Shown piece after piece: positions 1 through 6,536 of a stretch of DNA of 16,997 nt. Origin of the DNA: Thermoplasmatales archaeon (lineage in GTDB: Archaea; Thermoplasmatota; E2; UBA202; DSCA01). The DNA lies in contig DSCA01000127.1 in the NCBI GenBank assembly GCA_011049295.1, positions 1-16,997 on the forward strand, read 5' to 3'. Position 1 is the first letter of the stretch. Each line of letters begins with the position of its first letter. Position numbers and translations under genes: made by a program. The notes under the pieces are model-generated. The model was not told where the DNA came from, did not search any database, and saw nothing but the letters and a program-made list of their open reading frames with translations.

Positions 1-278
1 AGGTATTCCACCCCCCACTTGGTGGCGTGGTTCTGGACCCGGCTCACCTCCTCCATGGTGGCCTGGTCCACCACGATGTCGTCCACCGTGTAGTCGGCCT
101 CGGCCAGGGCCTCCATAATCCGGCTGCCGGCCAGCTCCTTGGTGCGCTCGTCGTGCACCACCAGGGGATGCCGGCTGAGATTGACCTTTTTGCTCAGGTC
201 CACAATCTCCTCAATCACGTTATGCCCTACGACGACGTCTCGCGGAAATTCCATGAGTTTCGACTTTTCAAAGGGCAT
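1..278 (-). CDS. egsA: sn-glycerol-1-phosphate dehydrogenase, N-terminal part (runs off window start)
   Basis: Partial gene; about 92 N-terminal codons are present and open to base 1. The protein would reduce dihydroxyacetone phosphate to sn-glycerol 1-phosphate with NAD(P)H, the first step in making the archaeal lipid backbone, in the cytoplasm. What is seen: an N-terminus containing FPRDVVVGHNVIEEI, the typical opening of the G1P dehydrogenase/AraM family, followed by the Rossmann-like part (PLVVHDERTKELAG) and the hinge region ADYTVDDIVVDQATMEEV. The metal-binding half lies outside the window. The ATG at 278 is favoured because a TATA-like box is centred 26 bases upstream; a second in-frame ATG lies at 254. 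The family also contains bacterial AraM proteins, but the archaeal context supports the lipid role. The identification rests on the N-terminus only. Confidence 0.85.
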   Translation of the reverse strand, partial: MPFEKSKLMEFPRDVVVGHNVIEEIVDLSKKVNLSRHPLVVHDERTKELAGSRIMEALAEADYTVDDIVVDQATMEEVSRVQNHATKWGVEY

Positions 279-300
279 TGTGTAGGTATCACCCCTCTGA

Positions 301-308
301 ATATAGAG
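301..308 (-). promoter_or_regulatory. TATA-like box for egsA
   Basis: The minus strand reads CTCTATAT here, centred about 26 bases before the egsA ATG, which would start transcription at or next to the ATG. A GGGGTGAT stretch about 9 bases before the ATG also resembles a Shine-Dalgarno, so a slightly longer leader is possible. Confidence 0.45.
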
Positions 309-319
309 TTTTTGTTGAG

Positions 320-853
320 CTACTCCCTGGGCAGGAAATCCCGGTGGTCCAGGCTGACCAGCTTCCGGTAGTGGATGGAATACAGGTGCCGGCTCTTCTC
401 GGGCGTCCCGTGGATGGCCAGAACGTCCGCCAGGAAAAGGGTGTGGTCGCCGCCCTCCATCCGGTCCACCACCCGGCATTCGTAGGCCACCGTGGAGCCC
501 TCTATGAGCGGCGGACCCACCACGTGGGCGGGCACCGCCTCCAGCCCGGTCTCCGCAAACTTGTCGTGATTCCGGCCCGATTTCCTGCCGCAGAACCAGG
601 CGGCCTCCTCCTGCTCGGCCGAGGGAAAACAGAGAACGAACTCCCCGCAGTGCTCCAGGCAGCGGTGAGAGTAGCGCTCCCGGCCCACGGCGATGGCCAC
701 CTGCGGGGGCTCCCAGGAGGCAAAGGTCCACCACCCCAGTCCGATGACGTTGGGTTTCCCCTTGTCGTCCAGGGTCACCGCCAGCACGTAGGGGTAGGGC
801 GAGCCCAGCTCCACCGCCTGGTCCCAGGACAGGGTACGCAGTTCTTCGTCCAT
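320..853 (-). CDS. Flavin reductase-like (FMN-binding split-barrel) protein
   Basis: A 177-residue soluble protein of the flavin reductase-like / flavoredoxin family (PF01613 type), which binds FMN and moves electrons between NAD(P)H, flavin and a partner protein. What is seen: the N-terminal strand pair SPYPYVLAVTLDDKGKPNV, then GLGWWTFASWEPPQVAIAVG, the usual position where the phosphate of FMN is held, then a HCGEFVLCFPS segment and a C-terminal LYSIHYRKLVSL. Length is normal for the family. An upstream in-frame GTG at 865 exists, but the TATA-like box centred near 884 would put the transcription start downstream of it, so the ATG at 853, preceded by GGTGGATGAT, is the better start. The gene is monocistronic as far as can be seen. 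The electron partner is unknown. Confidence 0.8.
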   Translation of the reverse strand: MDEELRTLSWDQAVELGSPYPYVLAVTLDDKGKPNVIGLGWWTFASWEPPQVAIAVGRERYSHRCLEHCGEFVLCFPSAEQEEAAWFCGRKSGRNHDKFAETGLEAVPAHVVGPPLIEGSTVAYECRVVDRMEGGDHTLFLADVLAIHGTPEKSRHLYSIHYRKLVSLDHRDFLPRE

Positions 854-880
854 GCTATCATCCACCCATTGCGGGCACCG

Positions 881-888
881 TACATAAA
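881..888 (-). promoter_or_regulatory. TATA-like box for the flavin reductase-like gene
   Basis: The minus strand reads TTTATGTA, centred 31 bases upstream of the ATG at 853. The predicted leader is about five bases. The same TTTATGTA octamer precedes the NSS transporter gene at 13052-13059. Confidence 0.5.
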
Positions 889-923
889 CCTTGTTGTGGC
901 CGGCGGCCCGGAGAAGCCGGTCC

Positions 924-2492
924 CTACCCCGCCTTCACGTACCGCAGGCGCACCACCGCCGCGTTGTCCCCGTAGTCCACGGCCCTGACCGTGAGCACGT
1001 GCACCCCCAGGGGCAGAGACGCCGGAAGACGCACCCGGTAGGGCGTCTGCTGCTGCAGGCCCACCATCCGTCCGTCCACCTGCCACTTGACGGCCTGGAG
1101 CCCGTAGTCGTCGCTGGCCGTGGCCTGAGCAGCCAGGGGGCCGATGACCACCGCCAGATCGCCGGGCAGGGGCATAACCGGTCTCCCCATCACCAACAGG
1201 ACCCCCTCCTCGGGCTGGAGCAGGGCCACCGCCGGCGGCATGTCATCGGTCACCGGGCGCTCCCGCCCCGCCGGCACCACCAGCAGGGGCAGATGGCCCT
1301 GGGGAAGCCCCAGCACCTGCTGCAGGGCGCTGTGGTTCACGGCGGAGACCACGGCCGCCGACAGGTTGAGCGCCGTGGCCTCCAGCAGCACGTTGTGGGC
1401 CGCCGCCCCGCCCTCGTAGTACCAGGGCCAGGGGACGCGGGGGTCCACCCTGCTGGTGTTGAGCACGGGAATGACAATAAGGGGCGCCTCCGCCACGAAC
1501 CGGCGGGTGGCCCCGCCCACCGCCGGGCGGTGGTCGCCGGGGCGGCCCTCGTCCAGAGCATGCCGGGCGGGCAGGTACTCGTAGACCCCGGAGGCATTGA
1601 CGGCGAAGATACGCAGGGGATAGGTGCCGTGGGAGCTGGGCACGGTGCGGTGGCGCTTTCCCTGCTCGTCCAGATAGCGGGAATAGCCGTAGGCAGCCCA
1701 CACCAGGCGGGCCTGCTCCTCCCCGGTCAGGGTGGTCCCCTGCCAGGCCAGCCCCTCCCGCCGCTGCTCCAGGGCGTCAGACAGGGGCATGGTGCTGTTC
1801 TCCACGGGGGGCAGAGGCCCCTCCAGGACCTGATGGGTGAAGGGGCAGGGCTGAGCCGGGGGACCCACGGGCATGATTATTTTGGGCACCTGGCCGGGGG
1901 GCAGCCCCAGCAGACGGAGCTGTCCCACCTGGCTGGCCGTGGTCACCGTTCCCAGGCCCAGGGCCACGGCGGCCAGATACACGTTCTGTCCCATTTCGCC
2001 GATGACCGTGCTGGCCACGTTTTCGTCGCTGCAGGCGTGGCGGTCCCACACCAGGGCCAGCTTCACCGCCGCCGTGTCGTACTGCCCCACCCACCGGTGG
2101 TCCCCCCGCCGGAAGGGAAGCAGGGAATGGTTGAGCCCGTCGTAGACGAAGGCACCCTCGGCGGTCAGCACATACATCACCACCCCGTAGGAGGCGGCAA
2201 CCTGGGCAACCGTGCGCCGCCCATGGGCAGTCCCGTAGGCCGCCCAACAGAGGGTGGCCAGCTCTGCCCCGCCGATGTCCTCGCCGGTGAACTCCCGCAC
2301 CGACATCCGCCGGCACAGGGCCTCCTCCACCGGCAGGGTCAGATTCAGCGGGGGCGGCAAGTCACGGCCGGGAGCGGCAATGCCCGCCGTGGTTTCCCCG
2401 GGCAGGGCCGGAGACAGGGCCAGAAAGAGCAGTACTGCCGCCACAGTGACACCAATACGCCGCCGTCTCTCTCGTATGCTATCCTCTTTCAC
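924..2492 (-). CDS. Exported protein with tandem SagB/nitroreductase-like domains and a C-terminal Ig-like domain
   Basis: A 522-residue protein. Residues 1-35 are a basic stretch followed by a hydrophobic signal or anchor segment (VTVAAVLLFLALSPAL). Domain 1 (about 48-212) has SagB/nitroreductase hallmarks: RRMSVREF at 61-68, LCWAAYGT, GQNVYLAAVALGLGTV around 168-183 and LPPGQVPKIIMPVG. Domain 2 (about 234-411) repeats the layout: LVWAAYGY, HRTVPSSHGTYPLRIF at 281-296, HNVLLEATALNLS and LPQGHLPLLVVPAG. Its equivalent of the R-S-x-R-x-F motif has decayed to RREGLAW. Residues about 415-522 look like one Ig-like beta domain (VDG near 472-474, then GVHVLTVRAVDYGDN). Seven N-x-S/T sequons (N50, 121, 232, 299, 345, 376, 386) suit a glycosylated extracellular protein. 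Known family members bind FMN in the cytoplasm and oxidise peptides or reduce small molecules; whether this exported version binds FMN is not known. The start is GTG. The next in-frame codons upstream lead to a stop. Confidence 0.8.
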   Translation of the reverse strand: MKEDSIRERRRRIGVTVAAVLLFLALSPALPGETTAGIAAPGRDLPPPLNLTLPVEEALCRRMSVREFTGEDIGGAELATLCWAAYGTAHGRRTVAQVAASYGVVMYVLTAEGAFVYDGLNHSLLPFRRGDHRWVGQYDTAAVKLALVWDRHACSDENVASTVIGEMGQNVYLAAVALGLGTVTTASQVGQLRLLGLPPGQVPKIIMPVGPPAQPCPFTHQVLEGPLPPVENSTMPLSDALEQRREGLAWQGTTLTGEEQARLVWAAYGYSRYLDEQGKRHRTVPSSHGTYPLRIFAVNASGVYEYLPARHALDEGRPGDHRPAVGGATRRFVAEAPLIVIPVLNTSRVDPRVPWPWYYEGGAAAHNVLLEATALNLSAAVVSAVNHSALQQVLGLPQGHLPLLVVPAGRERPVTDDMPPAVALLQPEEGVLLVMGRPVMPLPGDLAVVIGPLAAQATASDDYGLQAVKWQVDGRMVGLQQQTPYRVRLPASLPLGVHVLTVRAVDYGDNAAVVRLRYVKAG

Positions 2493-2506
2493 ACAATAGC
2501 CACAAA

Positions 2507-2514
2507 ATTATAAA
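2507..2514 (-). promoter_or_regulatory. TATA-like box for the exported nitroreductase-like gene
   Basis: The minus strand reads TTTATAAT within an AT-rich patch. It is centred only about 18-19 bases before the GTG at 2492, closer than at other genes here, so the transcription start or the GTG start is less certain. Confidence 0.4.
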
Positions 2515-2542
2515 GGTAACGATGGCCGGCCCAACCAAAACA

Positions 2543-2550
2543 TTTTGTAT
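2543..2550 (+). promoter_or_regulatory. TATA-like box for the 2570-3434 gene pair
   Basis: TTTTGTAT is centred about 24 bases before the ATG at 2570, with no Shine-Dalgarno between, which fits a leaderless transcript. It shares a 77-base divergent intergenic region with the minus-strand gene at 2492. Confidence 0.45.
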
Positions 2551-2569
2551 CCATGGGCCATAACCAGTC

Positions 2570-2803
2570 ATGGATTACCTCCTTCTTCTGCTGACGGCGC
2601 TGGTGGCCTTCGCCTACGGCATGCTGTTCGCCCTGTGGCTTATTTTCGCCCGGACCGCCAGCCGCCTGGCCCATCTGCTGGAGGACTACACCGGCCGCTG
2701 CCTCAGCCTGGAGGAGGTGTACCAGACGCTGAAAACCATTCTGGACAAGGCCTATGAGGAGCTGGAGAAGGAGAACCATGAAAATTCCCAGGCTGGTGAC
2801 TGA
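2570..2803 (+). CDS. Small single-helix membrane protein with cytoplasmic tail
   Basis: Not a family I recognise. The 77-residue product has one membrane helix at about residues 3-27 (YLLLLLTALVAFAYGMLFAL), followed by a charged, probably helical tail (SLEEVYQTLKTILDKAYEELEK), which could be a short coiled coil. By the positive-inside rule the tail is cytoplasmic. It overlaps the start of the next gene by 26 bases, and that gene's Shine-Dalgarno (GGAGAAGGAGA) lies inside this reading frame, so the two are translated together. This suggests it is an accessory subunit or assembly partner of the downstream membrane protein; that is inference from position only. Confidence 0.7.
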   Translation: MDYLLLLLTALVAFAYGMLFALWLIFARTASRLAHLLEDYTGRCLSLEEVYQTLKTILDKAYEELEKENHENSQAGD

Positions 2804-3434
2804 GGCCTACGACCAGGTCCACCGCATCTGGCACAACCTGGGCTACCTGTACCGCTTCCTGGTGTTCATCACCCCCTGGCTCACCGTAGCCCTCTACTTT
2901 GCCCTGGTGCTGGACTATCTGCCTCCGGCGGAGGCCAACAAGTACGGGGTATCCGCCCTGGCCTACCTGTTCCCGCCCTTCGGCAAGGAAAGCATCATCC
3001 CCTATATGCTCTCCTCCGGGGACACGCTGTCTCTCCCCTCCTGGCTCTCCTGGCTGGGGTCCAGCGTGGGGCCGGCCCTCCCCCCCTGGACCGCCTGGAG
3101 CATGATCATCGTCATGGACGTCATCAGCTCCGCCATCCTGGCCTACAGCTGGTGGTTCGCCGAGTTCATCATTGTCCGCATCGGCATCCTCAACCGGGCC
3201 TACCGGGCCCTGCAGCGCAAGGCCGACCGGTACCGGAAAAAGCGCCTGCTCACCCTCAGCCTGCTCCTCTTCATGATGATACCCTTCCAGGGCACCGGGG
3301 GCATCAGCACCACCATCATCGCCCGCCTCCTGGGGGTCAGCGCCCGGAAGACCATCCTGATTGTGTTCGTCGGCTCCCTGGTGACCACCACGGTGTGGAT
3401 TCTGTGGTGGCTGGGTTTCTTCGAGTTTCTGTAG
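2778..3434 (+). CDS. Small multidrug export family membrane protein (PF06695 type)
   Basis: A 218-residue membrane protein of the family named small multidrug export (Sm_multidrug_ex); the substrate of this family is poorly established. What is seen: a helix at about 33-57, a hydrophobic stretch at about 104-140 interrupted by a helix break, then a cationic loop (RALQRKADRYRKKR), and the family's signature IPFQGTGGISTTIIARLLG followed by a final helix pair (KTILIVFVGSLVTTTVW, ILWWLGFF). The P-x-x-G-T-G element in a re-entrant or broken helix is typical of the family and of related DedA-like proteins. The ATG at 2778 is chosen over an upstream in-frame ATG at 2754 because GGAGAAGGAGA sits just before it and the extra residues would be arginine-rich filler. 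It is co-transcribed with the 77-residue protein upstream. Confidence 0.75.
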   Translation: MKIPRLVTEAYDQVHRIWHNLGYLYRFLVFITPWLTVALYFALVLDYLPPAEANKYGVSALAYLFPPFGKESIIPYMLSSGDTLSLPSWLSWLGSSVGPALPPWTAWSMIIVMDVISSAILAYSWWFAEFIIVRIGILNRAYRALQRKADRYRKKRLLTLSLLLFMMIPFQGTGGISTTIIARLLGVSARKTILIVFVGSLVTTTVWILWWLGFFEFL

Positions 3435-3442
3435 CCTCATTG

Positions 3443-3450
3443 TTTTTATA
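3443..3450 (+). promoter_or_regulatory. TATA-like box for the epimerase gene
   Basis: TTTTTATA is centred 24 bases before the ATG at 3471, with no Shine-Dalgarno, so the transcript is probably leaderless. Confidence 0.55.
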
Positions 3451-3470
3451 GGACTACCCCATACGCATTC

Positions 3471-4412
3471 ATGCACATACTGGTCACCGGCGGGGCGGGA
3501 TTCATCGGGAGCCACCTCATCGACGCCCTCATGGAGCAGGGACACCACGTGGTGTGCCTGGACAACTTTTCGTCGGGCCGGCGGGAATTCATCGCCCACC
3601 GCCTGGAGCAGGGCCTGAAACTGGTGGAGGGAGACCTGCTCAATCCCAACCACATCCGCAAGGCCATCAAGGGATGCGACCTGGTGTACCATCTGGCCGC
3701 CAACCCCGACGTGCGCCGGGGAGCCGAGGATACCAACGTGCACCTGGGGCAGAACATCCTGGCCACCTACAACCTGCTGGAAGAAATGCGCCGCCAGAAG
3801 ATAGCCACCATCGGCTTCACCTCCTCCTCCACGGTGTACGGCGAGGCCAAGGAGATTCCCACCCCCGAATCCTACGGACCCCTGGTGCCCATTTCCCTGT
3901 ACGGAGCATCCAAGCTGGCCGCAGAGGCCCTCATCTCCTCCTATTGTCACACCTTCGATCTGACCGCCGTCCTCTACCGCTTTGCCAACGTGGTGGGGCC
4001 CCGGAGCACCCACGGGGTGACCTACGACTTCGTGAACAAACTGCGGGCCGACCCCCGCCAGCTGGAGATTCTGGGAGACGGAACCCAGAAAAAATCCTAC
4101 CTGTACATCGAGGACTGCATCCAGGCCATGCTGTTTGCCATGGACAACCGGCAGGACCGGGTGGAAATCTTCAACATGGGCTCCCAGGACTGGGTGGACG
4201 TGCGGACCATCGCCGACATCGTGGCCCAGGAGATGAACCTCTCTCCCTCCTACGTGTTCACCGGCGGGGTGGACGGGGGGCGGGGATGGAAGGGAGACGT
4301 GAAAATCATGCGCCTGGCCATCGACAAGCTCCGGCAGATGGGATGGGAGCCCTCCTGCGGCAGCGCCGAGGCCATCCGCCGCACCGCCCGGTGGATTATT
4401 GAGTCTCTGTAG
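3471..4412 (+). CDS. NAD-dependent epimerase/dehydratase, UDP-glucose 4-epimerase-like
   Basis: A 313-residue extended short-chain dehydrogenase acting on a nucleotide sugar, most likely a UDP-hexose 4-epimerase supplying sugars for glycans. What is seen: the Rossmann motif GGAGFIG at residues 7-13; D31 at the end of the second strand, which favours NAD over NADP; D55 near the adenine site (EGDLL); HLAANPDV at 74-81; the catalytic serine/threonine region TSSSTVYG at 117-124; and the Y144-x-x-x-K148 pair in YGASK. The length is normal. The C-terminal half has the expected RFANVVGPRSTHGV and DGTQKKSYLYIEDC. The exact substrate cannot be read from sequence; a dTDP-glucose dehydratase is less likely because the catalytic threonine-aspartate-glutamate pattern of dehydratases is absent. 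Its 3' end overlaps that of rlmE by 17 bases, tail to tail. Confidence 0.85.
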   Translation: MHILVTGGAGFIGSHLIDALMEQGHHVVCLDNFSSGRREFIAHRLEQGLKLVEGDLLNPNHIRKAIKGCDLVYHLAANPDVRRGAEDTNVHLGQNILATYNLLEEMRRQKIATIGFTSSSTVYGEAKEIPTPESYGPLVPISLYGASKLAAEALISSYCHTFDLTAVLYRFANVVGPRSTHGVTYDFVNKLRADPRQLEILGDGTQKKSYLYIEDCIQAMLFAMDNRQDRVEIFNMGSQDWVDVRTIADIVAQEMNLSPSYVFTGGVDGGRGWKGDVKIMRLAIDKLRQMGWEPSCGSAEAIRRTARWIIESL

Positions 4413-5001
4413 CTCCCGCGAAGTTCTTGGCCACCAGATAGATCTCTGAGCTTCTTTTCCGCGATGCCTGGGGAGAAAAAGCCTTCACCAGGGTGAACCG
4501 CTGCTCCACCTGGGCCAGAAAATCGGGGTAGTCCTCACCCATGAACACCTTGCACACAAAGTTTCCCCTCTCCACCAGCAGCCGCTCCGCCACCCGCAGG
4601 GCGCTCTGGGCCAGCCACACGCTGCGGGCCTGGTCCATCACGTAGTTTCCGGTGAGGTTGGGAGACAGGTCGGAGATGACCGCGTCGGCCGCCCCCGCCT
4701 GCTGCAGAATCTTTTCCACCGTGCCGTCCTCGGTGATGTCTCCCTTAATGAAGGATACCCCCTCCAGGGGCTTCATGGAGTCCAGGTCCACGGCCACCAC
4801 CCGGGCCCCCAGCTCCCTGGCCACCTGGCTCCAGCCGCCGGGGGCGGCCCCCAGGTCCACCACCAGGTCACCCTTCCCGATGACCTCGTACCGGTCATTG
4901 ATCTGGAGAAGCTTGTAGGCGGAGCGGGCCCGGTAGCCCTCCCTCTTGGCCTTACGGTAAAAGCCCTCGCCCTTCCGTTCTCGGTACCAGCGGGTAGGCA
5001 T
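4396..5001 (-). CDS. rlmE: 23S rRNA 2'-O-ribose (uridine) methyltransferase, RlmE/FtsJ family
   Basis: A 201-residue SAM-dependent methyltransferase that methylates a ribose 2'-OH in the peptidyl-transferase region of 23S rRNA during ribosome maturation. What is seen: N-terminal RSAYKLLQI with K30; the SAM-binding motif VVDLGAAPGGWSQV at 47-60; D73/D91-type acidic residues in VVAVDLD and KGDIT; D111 in ISDLSPN; K151 in FVCKVF; and E186 in SSEIYLVA. K30-D111-K151-E186 is the complete catalytic tetrad of this family. Length is standard. Its ATG overlaps the TAA stop of tfb as TAATG, so translation is probably coupled to TFB. No separate promoter is apparent. A tRNA target, as in eukaryotic Trm7, cannot be excluded, but archaeal homologues of this length are usually called RlmE. 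Confidence 0.92.
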   Translation of the reverse strand: MPTRWYRERKGEGFYRKAKREGYRARSAYKLLQINDRYEVIGKGDLVVDLGAAPGGWSQVARELGARVVAVDLDSMKPLEGVSFIKGDITEDGTVEKILQQAGAADAVISDLSPNLTGNYVMDQARSVWLAQSALRVAERLLVERGNFVCKVFMGEDYPDFLAQVEQRFTLVKAFSPQASRKRSSEIYLVAKNFAGATETQ

Positions 5002-5936
5002 TACAGGACGATGTCCAGGTCCAGCCTCTCGGCCAGCTCCTTGTACCGGTTCCGGATGGTGACCTCGGTGACCCCGGCCACGTCTGCCACCTCACGCTGG
5101 GTTTTGCGCTCCCCGCACAGAATGGAGGCTATGTAGATGGCCGCCGCCGCCACCCCGGTGGGGCCCCGCCCGGAGGTCAGCTCCTTGTTTTCCGCCTGCT
5201 GCAGAATCTCCAGGGCCTTGGACTTGATGTCCTCGCTGAGCTGCAGCTTGCTGCAGAAGCGGGCCGTGTAGTCCTGGGGGGAGGTGGGCATCAGCTTGAG
5301 GGTCAGCTCGCGGGCGATGAACCGGTAGGTCCGGCCGATTTCCTTTCGGTCCACCCGGGAGGAGCTGGCGATTTCGTCCAGAGTGCGGGGCACGCCGCAC
5401 TGCCGGCAGGCCGCGTAGATGGCCGCCGCCGTCACCCCCTCGATGGACCTCCCGCGAATCAGATTTTTTTCCACCGCCCGGCGGTACACCATGGCCGCCG
5501 CCTCCCTCACGTTGCGGGACAGCCCCATGTCGGAGGAGATGCGGTCCAGCTCGGACAGGGCGGAGGCCAGGTTGCGCTCGGAGGCGCTTCCCACCCGGAT
5601 GCGCCGCTGCCACTTGCGCAGCCGGTACAGCTGGGCCCGGTTGCGGGTGGGAATGGACTTGCCGTAGCTGTCCTTGTTTTTCCAGCCAATCATGGTGGAC
5701 AGGCCCTTGTCGTGCACCGCATAGTTCATGGGCGCTCCGGTGCGGGCCCGCTTTTCCCGCTGCTCGGGGTCGAAGGCCCGCCATTCCGGACCGTGGTCGA
5801 TGTAGGAGTCGTCGATGACCAGGCCGCAGTCCCGGCAGACCAGCTCCCCGCGCTCGTAGTCCTGCACCAGCCGGGTGGAATTACACTCCGGGCAGGTGCT
5901 GATTTCCTCAATCTCAACCTTCTTGTTTCTGGCCAT
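5001..5936 (-). CDS. tfb: Transcription initiation factor IIB (TFB)
   Basis: A 311-residue archaeal TFB, which binds the TBP-TATA complex and the BRE element and positions RNA polymerase. What is seen in order: a zinc ribbon with CPEC at 15-18 and CRDCG at 34-38; the B-reader/linker region with GPEWRAFDPEQR and GAPMNY; and two cyclin-like repeats, the first at about 110-205 (ERNLASALSELDRIS, GRSIEGVTAAAIYAACR) and the second at about 210-300 (GRGPTGVAAAAIYIAS), ending in the BRE-contacting helix-turn-helix (REVADVAGVTEVTIRNRYKEL). All parts are present and length is normal. The gene is upstream of rlmE in the same transcript, an arrangement that ties transcription factor and ribosome-maturation enzyme together. 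Whether other TFB paralogues exist cannot be seen here. Confidence 0.97.
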   Translation of the reverse strand: MARNKKVEIEEISTCPECNSTRLVQDYERGELVCRDCGLVIDDSYIDHGPEWRAFDPEQREKRARTGAPMNYAVHDKGLSTMIGWKNKDSYGKSIPTRNRAQLYRLRKWQRRIRVGSASERNLASALSELDRISSDMGLSRNVREAAAMVYRRAVEKNLIRGRSIEGVTAAAIYAACRQCGVPRTLDEIASSSRVDRKEIGRTYRFIARELTLKLMPTSPQDYTARFCSKLQLSEDIKSKALEILQQAENKELTSGRGPTGVAAAAIYIASILCGERKTQREVADVAGVTEVTIRNRYKELAERLDLDIVL

Positions 5937-5981
5937 AGTATCCCCAAAGTTTTTAAATCTTGTGCTTTCAATTGTCTATCT

Positions 5982-5992
5982 TATATATAAAT
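5982..5992 (-). promoter_or_regulatory. tfb: TATA box for tfb-rlmE
   Basis: The minus strand reads ATTTATATATA, a near-ideal archaeal TATA box centred about 51 bases before the TFB start; it would give a leader of roughly 25 bases. A weaker TTTAAAAAC at 5950-5958 lies too close for standard spacing unless start selection differs. A 12-base palindrome lies about 40 bases further upstream. Confidence 0.6.
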
Positions 5993-6027
5993 GTTTCGCT
6001 GACTATATTTAGGATGAAGGCAGGATG

Positions 6028-6039
6028 CGTGCTAGCACG
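6028..6039. repeat. Perfect 12-base palindrome between the zinc-ribbon gene and the tfb promoter
   Basis: CGTGCTAGCACG is a perfect palindrome. It sits one base beyond the stop codon of the zinc-ribbon gene and upstream of the tfb TATA box. It could be a dimeric regulator's site or a small hairpin at an mRNA end; there is no T-run after it to mark a terminator. A nearby AGGATG is repeated directly (6011-6016 and 6022-6027). Confidence 0.4.
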
Positions 6040-6040
6040 G

Positions 6041-6451
6041 CTATAAGATGGCCGCCCGGGGCATGCTCTCATCCAGACGGAAAATGTAGCGGGTGGGCAC
6101 CTGCCTGTTCACCCCGCTTTTGTAGCCGCAGGTGGAGCACATATACCCGATGGTCACCTTCTCCCCCCACAGGGACCGGTTGCGCACCCCCCGCAGCTTG
6201 CCGCCACACACCGGACAGGAGGTGGCCGGCTCTTGGCCTTCGCGGGACCGAATCTCCATGTCCACGAAGCCGGCCCGGATGGCCGCCTGGCGCACCCGCT
6301 GGGGACTCACCGTATACTGGCCGTCCCATTTCTGAAGTTCGGCCAGCACGGCGTCCCGCAGCTGGCGCTGGGAGTCGATGGTCCCGTGCCTGGTCAGGGC
6401 CTTATACAGGGCCACCATCAACTCCTCGCTGCTGGGAAGGCGATAGGCCAT
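6041..6451 (-). CDS. Zinc-ribbon protein of unknown function with a possible N-terminal winged helix
   Basis: A 136-residue soluble protein. Residues about 1-70 are helical and look like a small winged-helix or similar domain (SSEELMVALYKALTRHG, then YTVSPQRVRQAAIRAGFV, which reads like a recognition helix), followed by a strand pair DMEIRSREG. Residues 79-82 (CPVC) and 105-108 (CSTC) form a two-knuckle zinc ribbon separated by RNRSLWGEKVTIGYM. This layout suggests nucleic-acid or protein binding, for example a basal transcription or RNA-processing role, but I cannot name the family. It lies upstream of tfb on the same strand with 104 bases between and its own TATA box, so it may be independently transcribed. 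The ATG at 6451 is supported by TATA spacing; no Shine-Dalgarno is present. Confidence 0.75.
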   Translation of the reverse strand: MAYRLPSSEELMVALYKALTRHGTIDSQRQLRDAVLAELQKWDGQYTVSPQRVRQAAIRAGFVDMEIRSREGQEPATSCPVCGGKLRGVRNRSLWGEKVTIGYMCSTCGYKSGVNRQVPTRYIFRLDESMPRAAIL

Positions 6452-6473
6452 GAGATTTAATAATGGCGTCCTG

Positions 6474-6482
6474 CATATAAAT
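6474..6482 (-). promoter_or_regulatory. TATA box for the zinc-ribbon gene
   Basis: The minus strand reads ATTTATATG, centred 27 bases before the ATG at 6451: leaderless spacing. It forms a divergent promoter pair with the antiporter operon. Confidence 0.6.
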
Positions 6483-6507
6483 GTTCACAGCCCGTCCTCC
6501 ATCCAAA

Positions 6508-6516
6508 AAAATATAA
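6508..6516 (+). promoter_or_regulatory. TATA box for the Mrp/Mbh-type antiporter operon
   Basis: AAAATATAA is centred about 25 bases before the GTG at 6537 and 31 before the ATG at 6543. There is no Shine-Dalgarno, so the first gene is probably leaderless, unlike the genes inside the operon. Confidence 0.55.
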
Positions 6517-6536
6517 CTGGCTTTTCCATATGAAAC

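Noticed and set aside
899..923. GC-rich inverted pieces between the nitroreductase-like and flavin-reductase-like genes
   Set aside because: Pairing is short and of the kind expected by chance at this GC content, and there is no T-run.
891..2513. Long plus-strand open frame of 540 codons opposite the nitroreductase-like gene
   Set aside because: Composition is rich in H, G, Q, P and R with no recognisable motif, as expected for the antisense of a GC-rich gene; the minus strand carries clear domain motifs.
2703..4013. Minus-strand open frame of 436 codons across the membrane protein and epimerase
   Set aside because: It crosses two well-supported plus-strand genes and has only repetitive G/Q/H/E-rich sequence.
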